64,000 nt of DNA from Xenopus tropicalis. Its lineage: Eukaryota; Chordata; Amphibia; Anura; Pipidae. Shown here one piece after another: positions 1-8,482 of the stretch. The notes beneath the pieces are model-generated. The model was not told the origin of the DNA. It saw only the letters and a list, made by a program, of their open reading frames with translations, and ran no database searches. Position 1 is the first letter of the stretch; the number at the start of each line of letters is the position of its first letter. The stretch is from contig NC_030678.2 in the NCBI RefSeq assembly GCF_000004195.4, positions 85,224,904 to 85,288,903 on the forward strand. Reading direction: 5' to 3'. Both the position numbers and the translations under genes were made by a program.

Positions 1-546
1 AATTTTGCATTTAGGCAACTTTGTGTCTAGATCACATTTTCAATGTGATATAGACATAAATAGATCAGAAGTAAATCATCTTAACAGGGTTGTTATCGCA
101 TCTAACCTAGTTAACAGAGGGATTTATTAAGCATGACTTTATAAAAGGTTGTACTTCATGAATAAACATATCGATAAAGACAGCTAGTAGCTAAAAGAGT
201 GACCCCATGTTAGACATCATAGGGCATCCTGATGATGTTTTCTGGTCCTTGTGAGTTTTTGGAAGATGTAAAGCACCACTGGATATAGGGCAAAAAGAAA
301 ATTATACAATTCCTAGGTAATCACATCTACTATACCAGGAAAAAATAATATAGACCAAATAGACTAGTAGGATCTCCCTTTAGCTTACTGTAGTGCCTGG
401 TATTTCCCAAATATGAATTGCTTTAATATCATACTGTGTCCTATCCAAAGCCACCAAAACAAATTACCTTTGCACTTCCCACAATTCAATGCACTGGTGG
501 TGCAGATCTCCATCCAAGACTGGTACAGTCAATTCAGCAATAGAAT
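1..546. other. AT-rich unique DNA, nothing recognised
   Basis: No coding frame, terminal inverted repeat or tandem repeat is visible. The sequence is ordinary AT-rich frog non-coding DNA up to the start of the MITE at 547. Confidence 0.6.
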
Positions 547-1132
547 AGGTGGCCATACACGTTAAGATCTGCTTGCTTGGCAATGTTACCAAGCGAGCGG
601 ATCTTCTCCCAATATCCCCATCTATGGGTGGGCGATATCGGGTAAGTTTAGGCTACTTCGATAGTTTGGCCCTGTGGCCAAATGATCGAATTATAATTAT
701 GGCAATGGGCGCAGTTGGTGCGGTTACCGATCCGACTAAGGGGCATATTTATTATGCTGTGTAAAAAATGGAGAGAAAATTTGGCACATGTCCCCAGGCT
801 TTGCCAAGTAAAAACGGTGTAAAATCAGCGTAATTTTTTATGCGTTTTTTCTTCCACTGGAACTTATGGAAAATAACGGCGTAATATCCGGCGTAATATC
901 GGGGGTTCAGACGGCGATCTTTTCCATTTATTTTACACAGCTTTTTACTCCTTTTTTTCCGGTGAATTAGCTTTACACAGCATAATAAATACGACCCTAA
1001 ATCTTTTAATCTGCCCAATCGAGAGCTGGCCAATTTCAGGGGCCTATAAACTGCTTACACGGGCCGATAAATTGCCGAATCAATCTAAGGGACCGATATC
1101 AGCATCTACAATCAGCCCATGTTTGGCCACCT
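547..1132. mobile_element. PIF/Harbinger-like MITE (AGGTGGCCATACAC family), carrying a nested MITE
   Basis: The left end reads AGGTGGCCATACACG and the right end is its imperfect complement (CATGTTTGGCCACCT). Relatives with the same ends lie at 7457-7798, 34348-34688 and 61590-61790. The last two are flanked by identical 3-bp TTA and TAA duplications, as expected of PIF/Harbinger (TWA) insertions; here the flanks are AAT and TAA, so one has mutated. A second MITE at 740-997 sits inside it, which explains the excess length over the 341-bp siblings. It has no transposase frame and is non-autonomous. The superfamily call is an inference from the target duplication. Confidence 0.7.
740..997. mobile_element. 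Nested MITE, GGGGCATATTTATTA family, with TAA duplication
   Basis: The element is bounded by TAA at 737-739 and 998-1000. Its ends are long and nearly perfect inverted repeats: the left arm runs into TTTATTATGCTGTGTAAA at about 750-768 and the right arm into its complement at about 972-990. It has split the host MITE (547-1132), so it is the younger insertion. The end sequence resembles the GGGGCACATTTACT ends of the MITEs at 17097 and 40411, suggesting one superfamily. Confidence 0.75.
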
Positions 1133-2111
1133 TAAGTCACACACACACTATTCTATACAGTATCTTCTGATGAAGGGAGGGTTAAAGCTTTGTTTCCTTC
1201 ATGAATAAGTTGCCTATCCATGTACAAAAAGCATTACTAAAACTCAACAGACTGTTTAGAAATGAAACATTTAAGTGGCACTATAGCTATAGAATTGACA
1301 ACTTAGATGATGCCTGAAACAGTTCCTACTTATAATGCCATTGTCCTGCATATAATCTTTGATGTAACGAATTCACTCAGAGTTGGAAACCAGTACATGG
1401 TGAAAAGATTAATGGAAAGCTCCAGGTGTTGCAGAATTCAAGAGCTAAAATTTAAAGAAGATGGTAGTATACAATCTGCAAATTATTTTCATCAATGCCA
1501 TTAGCTTTGCTGTGGATGTAACCAAAAACCTGACTTAATGATACATACTGAGAATTCTCCAGATAAATAGATTTTGGGGCAGAACCTTAAGAGTTTTTAA
1601 AAGACTTGCAGTGAGGATAAAAGGAAAAGATGTACCAGTGTCAGTGCCAGTGTTAAGTAGAAAAGGAATGTAGCCTATGGCTATGGTCTTTTGGCTGAAA
1701 ACTCCTGATGGCTTAGTGAAGCATGCTATGGGAGGCTGTTGTATTGGTGCTATGTTTTGCCTGATTTTGTCACTCATGCATGAGTGAGTGGATCTTATCA
1801 CAGACATACAGGGACCTGTTGGGAATGGGTCGACACAGTGCTTGCCAAATGAGAACTTTTAAACTTACCAGATAGATACTAGGCCAATATTTTTCTGCCT
1901 ATCACTGTGTTAAAATTGACACAGAGATGGCAAGCAGCCCCATGTTATGAGGGAAATAATGATCCACTTCGGACCTTCTTGAGACCTTATTTCAAGTTAT
2001 CATTTAGTGTGGAAAGGAACTCAGGCCCCCATGACATGGGGTTGGTTGACATCTCTTATGATGTCAGAAGGGAAAGCCTTGGGTTTGTGTAATGGCCATT
2101 TTGTCTGAGAC
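1133..2111. other. Unique non-coding DNA, nothing recognised
   Basis: Open frames of 60-90 codons occur here on both strands, but none has recognisable motifs or a plausible exon context. No repeat ends were seen. Confidence 0.55.
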
Positions 2112-2257
2112 TAGGGGGCAGATTTACTAAAACTCTAACATTTCTCATAATTTTTTCTTTTAAATTCAAATAACATTGTTTACATGTCTACATTTACTTA
2201 AAACTCTGAAATAAAAAACACTGCACAGAAAAAGTTTAAATTGTTGCAGAAAAAATC
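2112..2257. mobile_element. Half MITE ending in GGGGGCAGATTTACTAA
   Basis: The start GGGGGCAGATTTACTAAAAC at 2113 is the usual outer end of the frog MITE group seen complete at 17097-17634 and 40411-40922. No matching right end follows; the sequence instead runs into a GC-rich foldback. It is probably a truncated or interrupted copy. Confidence 0.45.
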
Positions 2258-2490
2258 CAAAACGAGTTGCAATCACCTGCCATCCCACCGGCGAAAATGT
2301 AAGTCGCCGGTGGGATGGCACACGCGGCGGCGTGATTTTGGCAAATCGCCGAAGTTGCCTCGCAAGGCTTTTTCGACGATTTCCCGAAATCGCGTCGCCG
2401 CGTGATGGCAACTCGGGGAGATTAGTCGCCCACGAACAGGGAGATTTGACGCGGGCGACTAATCTCATCGTGTGCCAGAGCCCTTAAAGC
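2258..2490. repeat. GC-rich foldback element with perfect 16-bp hairpin
   Basis: This is a sharp GC-rich island in AT-rich surroundings. The arm GCCATCCCACCGGCGA (2279-2294) is followed by a 9-nt loop and its exact complement (2304-2319). Further inverted arms follow, with the GGCGAC/GTCGCC motif repeated on both strands and a right end CGTGTGCCAGAGCCCT near 2471-2486. It looks like the interior and right end of a foldback DNA transposon. I cannot see a matching left terminus, so the family is not assigned. Confidence 0.55.
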
Positions 2491-3606
2491 AAAAGAAGGA
2501 TCCTCCAGGGAAGAGAAGGGACATCTGTCTTTGACTTCTACGTGATATCTGCAAGTGATTAGGCACGCAATCTTATAAATACAGAAACACACACTTATGT
2601 CTAGACACTGCAGTGGTACAAAATAGGTTAAAACAAAGCCTTGTCCCTTTAAAACTCATTGCAGCTCCCTAGGTTGTTTTTCCCAAAGTCACAGTGAATA
2701 TTATAAGGGGTTTAAATGTCCTTAAGGAAAAAAGTAGCAATTCAATCTGATGCTTAATAATGTCTTTTCCTCTGTAACAAGCATCGGTAAAATTCACTTT
2801 CTCCAGTCTGCAGCCCTATTAGACTGCCTACCATTCTGTAGTTACATTCCATTCGCTATGTGCTTTAGTAACATGGGAGCTAAGGTGGGAAGAGAGCAAA
2901 TCAGAGATTGTTAGAAAAGTTTCACAGCCCATGTATTTTACATGAGTGAACTGGGAATCTTTTTAAATTTTGACACTATTTTTCCAGGGTTATGTAGCAA
3001 GTACAACTTATATGAATTGCTTCGGTTACATTTCTCTCTGAAATTTCAACCCATTATATTTAGGCTTAAAAAATTAAAATCATTTTTCTAAAATAACTTC
3101 AGTAATACAGGAATATATTTGTGTTGGCACCCAGCTCTTTTTCTCAGCAAATTATTAGAATAATTGAATTAATAGTTAGCGCACAATGCAAATCAGGGTA
3201 ATTTTGCCACCTAATGTTTAGCCAATTCCCCCTTTATAATGTATAGTCTGCTTGCAGATTAATTGCTATCAATTTAAATGCACTAAATGTAGCCCTTCAA
3301 GCTTTATTTTCTGTCTCTCATTAGGCACGCAATGTGATAAATACACACTTATGTGTATAAGTATTTGTAGAAGCAGTACAGAACTCACCAAAGTGTAAAG
3401 GATAATCCAGGTGCTTCTTTAGCACAGAAACAAAAAAGGAAAAAAGGGTGGCACTCTGGAAATCTAAAAGAAAGGCCACTTGAAAAGTTAAAAAGAAAAA
3501 ATCTTTATTATACAGTCATCTCATAAAGCCTGACACGTTTTGTGTCTATCTGATGCACAAGTACTATACTGTATATGTTCTAAAGACTGACCCATTAGCT
3601 GAAATT
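2491..3606. other. Unique AT-rich DNA with a dispersed 35-bp direct repeat and an octamer motif
   Basis: The motif ATTAGGCACGCAAT followed by ATAAATAC...ACACTTATGT occurs at about 2559-2600 and again at about 3320-3353. A POU octamer ATGCAAAT lies at 3186-3193 in a repeat-free, homeobox-site-like stretch (3120-3320). The segment at about 3476-3600 (CTGACACGTTTTGTGTCTA) resembles a dispersed frog repeat. No coding sequence is visible. Confidence 0.4.
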
Positions 3607-4243
3607 TAATTGTTTTTTGTCCCCTGACATCTATAATATCCCTATCCCCTACCCTAACAGATGGAGGGTAAGTTAACTATTCCCCCTGACAAAGCTCATT
3701 GTGCTTTTATATATTTGTTATGATTTTTTGCACTTTCTATTTTTCTTTTACTTTTCTCATTGTTTTTGTGTGGGGCCAATGTTGTGCATCAGTGCCAGTG
3801 TTATAGTGCCAGGGCCTGAATATCTGCCATCCATACCCACTGCTCCTCATGGCATATAATGTGCTGGTTTTGTATATAAGGACTGCGTCTCACTGTATAT
3901 AACGTGCCTGGTATATCAGTACCTGCTGCCTCTCTCTCTATAAAGCTAACTTAAACACATCTAAAGGGGAGGATCACTTTTAAGTTAACTTGTAGTATAT
4001 TATAGAATGGCCTATTCCTAGCAACTTTGCAATTGGTCTTCCTAGCATTTTAGGGTTAAAAAAAGCACCCCCACCCACACTTTCGCACAGTATCCTGAGA
4101 GTGGGAACAGCAAGAGGTAGTTGCGAGGTTAATTTTTTACACCAGCAGCGAATCCACTAAGTCTCACATTAGCTGAAGGTCAGTCTGTGCACAGCCCATA
4201 TTTAGCCTCCCCAAACAAAAAAGTCACCCTCCGCCTATGAGCA
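3607..4243 (-). mobile_element. Truncated copy of the composite hAT element at 58426-59836
   Basis: Read on the opposite strand, this segment follows 58556-59470 in order: the CCCCTACCCTAAC...GGAGGGTAAGTTAAC block, the polypyrimidine block, the ACTGTATATAA...GTGCC block and the CACCAGCAGCGAATCCACTAAG block. It lacks both outer ends of the full element. It also contains, at about 3961-4045, half of the T2 MITE that is nested in the full copy, so that insertion preceded the spread of the hAT family. Confidence 0.7.
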
Positions 4244-4245
4244 TG

Positions 4246-4563
4246 TTACAGTGTGTGTGGGGGGGCATGGCTGGTTATCTGGCATCAGTGCCATTATCTG
4301 CTGCCTGTTACTGTATATAATGTACCTGTGATGCTTGAACCTACTGTTTTTCACTGTATATAATGTGCCTGTGATGCTCGAACCTACTGTCTATCACTGT
4401 ATATAATGTGCTGGTGTTGGAAGTCAGTAGGCACTGTAACAGGTAGTTGGAGAAAAAGGAGAAACTGTGATAGGTGAAAATCCGTTTGAGATTAGTAGCT
4501 TTAGTTCGGTCTGTGTATGGCTCATCTTTAGCCCCCCCAAACAAAAAACTCACCCTCCGTCTA
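4246..4563. repeat. 43-bp tandem repeat and duplicated segment next to the hAT copy
   Basis: Units starting ACTGTATATAATGTRCCTGTG occur at 4310, 4353 and 4396, a period of 43 bp with two full copies and one partial. The block CTTTAGCCCCCCCAAACAAAAAACTC near 4530 repeats the one near 4201, so the end of the hAT copy appears to have been duplicated together with the minisatellite. Confidence 0.65.
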
Positions 4564-4867
4564 TGGCTTCAATAAGTAATTTAGTTATTCAGAGAATTTA
4601 ATTAAAATAACTTTTAGAAAATTCAACAATATTTCTTGGGAACATAATGATTTTCAGGCTATTGGAGTTGTATTTATCAAGCTGACAATCATTTGTGCCA
4701 ATATGGAGATATGTTGTTTGCCTCACACACCCAAGTGGCAAAAAATGTTATCGCAGGAACTAGAATTTATTTAGGAAGTTAGTTATTTTACATGACTGAA
4801 TGGTCTCCAGTATTTGTTAAAAAACAAGAACATGGTTGAGGCTCTGTCCATGCATTGGCCACAAAGA
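4564..4867. other. Unique DNA, nothing recognised
   Basis: AT-rich sequence with no repeat ends or coding motifs. Confidence 0.55.
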
Positions 4868-5205
4868 AATGTATATATTGGGTATTCCCTTATAGGTTAC
4901 CTTATCAGGAAATCCATTGTCTAGGAAGCTTAGAATTATGTTAAGGACATCTCCCACAGAGTCTATTTTTTATAATTCACGCTGTGAAAAATGATTTTAT
5001 CTGTAATAATAAAACAGTACCTTGTACTTGATGGTAACTAAACTGCATGAATCCATATTTCTGGGTAAACAATCCTATTGGGTTTATTTAATTTAGTTTA
5101 AATGCTTTTTAGCAGGCTTAACATATAATGATCTAAATTACAGAAAGATCCTTTTTCTAGAAAACCTCAGGGCCCAAGCATTCTGGATAACAGATGCTAT
5201 AATTA
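4868..5205. mobile_element. Degenerate mariner-like MITE
   Basis: This aligns by eye along its length with the intact copy at 19187-19513. It shares a GGTTACCTTATC-type left part, CAGTACCTTGTACTTGATG, the CAATCCTATTGGG block and the CATTCTGGATAAC right part. It is considerably more diverged than the 19187 copy and its terminal TA sites are no longer clear. Confidence 0.65.
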
Positions 5206-5957
5206 CATGTCCTTAAGAAAGAGCTAAAGTTTTCCCTATACCCAAAATAACTGTTCCACTGGGTTTGGAATTACAGTCTGTAATTGGAGTTTTTTTTAAC
5301 AATATGCACAAAATATTTGAGATGGAATTTCATCCAATAAATCAGGTTAACCTTTTCAATGTTGCTGGATGGAAATGAATTACTCCTATCTGCTCAAAAG
5401 ACCTTTTTACAGTGCACAAAATTACTGGATTTGCCAGACCCTAGCTGTCAAAGAAAATGCTGTGCTGGGCTGGAAATTTTAGCTTTAACTCGTGTGTGCC
5501 AGAAAATCGACTGGACAAAACTGACCCAGTACAAGAACTAAAGTGAAATTTAAAGGGGAATGTGATAAACATAATTAATGGAAAATATTCACAGAAAATT
5601 TTTAGTTAACTTTTTCTGTAGTGTGCATTTACTACAGCTTTAGTGACCCCATCTGCCAGTGGAAGGAAGTTTGAATATTTTATAGTTGCTCATGCTTGGT
5701 CTGTGTAATAAAACTTGTTGTGCTGATAAAAGTGCATAGTTCTGTGAGACAATTCCGTTCCACCATTTTATTAGGAAGTTTTTACTGCATTATCCCATTG
5801 AAGGAGAAGAGTGTCAAAACACAATTTTCTGTTTAATGGCTACTACTGAATAGATTAATGCATGGTACAAGCGTTATTGGCAGACTCACCTTAGACAGTG
5901 AAAACTGTTTCTTTCTGGACTTTTGAATTACTGTATCTTCTGCCCAATGGTAAAAAC
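5206..5957. other. Unique DNA with an isolated T2-type end
   Basis: TTTAAAGGGGAATGTGATAAAC at 5549 resembles a T2 MITE left end (TTAAAGGRR motif), but no right end is seen within reach. The remainder has no recognisable feature. Confidence 0.4.
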
Positions 5958-6255
5958 TAGTGGTGAGCAAATCTGCCCCGTTTCGCTTCACCATAAAATT
6001 TGCGAAACACATTTGTCGTCGTTTTTTTTTTGCCCGCATCTTTTTTGTCGCCTGCATCTATTTTTTGTCGCCTGCGCTTTTTGATGCGACCACACCTAAT
6101 TTTGACGTGACTGTGCCCAATTTGATGGGCAAATTCTGTGCAACTAATTTTTCTGTGCTGAATTTTCAAGGAAGTTTTGCAAACCAATTCGCCAATGGCG
6201 AAATCCTGAAATTTGCTGCGAATCCATGCCTGGTGAAAAAATTTGCTCATCACTC
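5958..6255 (-). mobile_element. hAT-type MITE, TAGTGATGAGCRAAT family
   Basis: The ends TAGTGGTGAGCAAAT and ATTTGCTCATCACT are inverted repeats. The right half holds the diagnostic GCGAATCCATGCCTGG block found in the copies at 14562, 45131 and 48523. Those siblings carry 8-bp duplications typical of hAT; no clear duplication remains here. Overlapping long open frames on both strands come from the low-complexity CGC/TTTTTT interior and are not genes. Confidence 0.7.
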
Positions 6256-6258
6256 AGG

Positions 6259-7456
6259 GCTCTACAGAGACATCTAATATTCAAGCATCAAGATCGTCAC
6301 CCCAACACCCTTGATTAAGATTGATGCATTTGATGTCCCTGCATCAAGACTGACACGTAAAATCCTTGTGTCAAGATGGGCACATCAGAGGTATTATATT
6401 GCCATCTGGTAAATGTCAACCTAAAGGAGCAGGAAGCCTGCACAAAACCTGGTGCACCATCTGGAACAGCCCCCACAAAAACATTGTAACCACAATGTAA
6501 TCTCAACCTTTCCATTGAATTAAATGGCAAAATGTATTGGTATTGCAAAATTTTATCCAAACAGATCAATTTCTCTCTAAAAAATACACAAGCTCCTTGC
6601 AATCTTGTCTGCATTGTTGACTTTCCACTCTTTAGGAACTGCTTTTTAACCCTTGTATAGCTCTACAGTGTCTACCAGTCACTTATACCAACCCAGTGCC
6701 TGTTAAGTTGCCTAGAATCCACCAATCCCAATATATCAAAATACCAATCCCAATATAATCAAAAGAATTGGAACTCAAAAATAGTTTGTCTTCCACTGAT
6801 TTGCTTTAGCACAAGAGTTTGTCTATTTACCAAAGAATTAGCTGCAAAGAAGTACCTACCTTACCATGGAATATCTTTCTTGGTTAGGTGGGTACCACTG
6901 ACACTGCAGTCCAGAGCCTTTTCTCTTGATTTACCTGGCACTGGTCCATTATTCAAAGATGACTGGAAAAACAAGAAATCCACAAAACTAAGGGCACATT
7001 TGCTAGAATGCATTTTTTTCTGGCCTTGAAATGCCATATGGTATAAATTTGAAGTAACCACGATAATTGCTGTGGTTCTAAAGTGTCTCAACAATGCTTT
7101 TATCATTCATACGAAAATATTGCAACAGCATTCCTAAAGTCACTAAATTTTTGTGCCGAAAAGTTCGGAAATACCACAAAAACCATTCTGGCTTTGAAGC
7201 CACTCAAGGACTCAACGACACTCAACAGATCAAACCTGGCAGAAATATAGTCCCAATTAAAGTGTAACCAAAGTGTTAATGAATTCCGAAATGTTTGTAT
7301 TCTTTGCGCAAACTATGATTTTTTTTGTGGAAATTTACCGAAAACCACTAAAAACATGTGGAATTTTAACAAAATTTTCGCATACATTCTGAAATGTTTT
7401 ATAATTTAGACAAAATACAAATTTATCTGAAAATTGTCTAGTAAATGGGCCCCTAA
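6259..7456. other. Unique DNA ending in a half MITE
   Basis: No coding sequence is recognised. At 6280-6385 the phrase CATCAAGAT...CACC recurs imperfectly three times at roughly 35-40 bp spacing. From about 7130 the sequence becomes MITE-like and ends AGTAAATGGGCCCCTAA at 7439-7456, the outer end seen in other GGGGC-MITEs, abutting the next element. Confidence 0.4.
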
Positions 7457-7798
7457 AGGTGGCCATACACGCACCGATATTATCGTACGAAACCTCGTTT
7501 CGTACGATAATCGGTGCGTGTATGGTATGTCAGCGAGCCGACCGATGTCGCAGGAAGCTGCTGAAATCGGTCGGCTCGTCGATCGGCCAGGTTAGAAAAT
7601 TTTGATCGGGCGCCATAGAAGGCGCCTGACCAAAATTCTCCCTTCAGAGCTGAATCGGCAGAAGGAGGTAGAAATCCTATTGTTTCTACCTCCTTACCTG
7701 CCGATTCAGCCCTGAATGGTGTGTGGCGGATCTGACGATGTTTCGTGCGACCGATGGTCGTACGAAACATCGTCGGATCGCCACGTGTATGGCCAGCT
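7457..7798. mobile_element. PIF/Harbinger-like MITE with three long hairpins
   Basis: The ends AGGTGGCCATACACG and CGTGTATGGCCAGCT are inverted repeats, and the 342-bp length matches the sibling at 34348-34688. The flanks are TAA and TTA. Inside are three strong foldbacks: about 7471-7518 (TCGTACGAAAC / GTTTCGTACGA), about 7652-7707 (GAATCGGCAG...CTGCCGATTC around a GTAGAAA/TTTCTAC core) and about 7734-7777 (GACGATGTTTCGT / ACGAAACATCGTC). The long minus-strand frame across it is a palindrome artefact. Confidence 0.75.
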
Positions 7799-8065
7799 TT
7801 AGTGTTACTAATAAACATTAGTATATATTTTGACCTACTATGGTTGATATCCACTTGTCATGACTGCCAAAAAATTGAGGGGGAAAAAAACCCTTAAATT
7901 TTCAGCTTGTGTGAATGCTGAAGATATAACTTCCATTGCATCTTAATAGGTTTAAGGTGCTGTAGTTCCATTATTTTTGGTAAACTACAGAAAATCATGG
8001 AAAAAAAATCTCAAAAATGCACTTTGCTCAACCCTGTATGCAAAACTCCCAAAAGAGTGTTTCAG
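7799..8065. other. Unique DNA, nothing recognised
   Basis: Short AT-rich stretch without repeat ends or coding motifs. Confidence 0.5.
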
Positions 8066-8165
8066 TATAGGTATGAGTATTATTAGGAATGCTTGGGACC
8101 TGGGATAATCTAGATAAGGGATCTTTCTGTAATTAGGAACATCATAATTTAAGTCTGCTAAAATG
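8066..8165 (-). mobile_element. Fragment of the mariner-like MITE
   Basis: TATAGGTATGAG, GAATGCTTGGGACCTGGG, GGGATCTTTCTGTAATT and TTTAAGTCTGC match, in order, the complement of the right end of the copy at 19187-19513. Only about one third of the element remains. Confidence 0.65.
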
Positions 8166-8341
8166 GTTTGATTTTTATATAACTGATATAATTCTGAGCT
8201 TTTTGGATATTGAGTTTCTCTGCTATGCAACTCCCTATGGTCCCTATGAATATTCCTATCCTCCCTATGCAACAAAGTTGTACAAACAAAACACTCACAT
8301 AAAATGTACTAAAGCATTTAAAAACACATGTGCTAAGTTGG

Positions 8342-8364
8342 TACATAGTTACATAGTTACATAG
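8342..8364 (-). repeat. CR1 3'-terminal 8-bp repeats
   Basis: TACATAGT is repeated nearly three times at the element's 3' terminus. In CR1 elements such short-unit tails are thought to be recognised by the encoded reverse transcriptase when it starts cDNA synthesis at the nicked target. Confidence 0.85.
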
Positions 8365-8482
8365 GGTTGAAAAAAGACCAGTGTCCATCAAGTTCAACCC
8401 ATCCAAGTAAACCCAGCACACCTAACCCACACCTACCAATCTATACACTCACATACATAAACTATAAATACAACCACTAGTA

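Noticed and set aside
5957..6277. Overlapping open frames of about 100 codons on both strands
   Set aside because: They lie entirely inside a palindromic, low-complexity hAT MITE; frame openness follows from CGC and TTTTTT repeats.
7480..7854. 124-codon minus-strand frame
   Set aside because: It crosses the hairpins of a MITE and has no domain; palindromic sequence yields it by chance.
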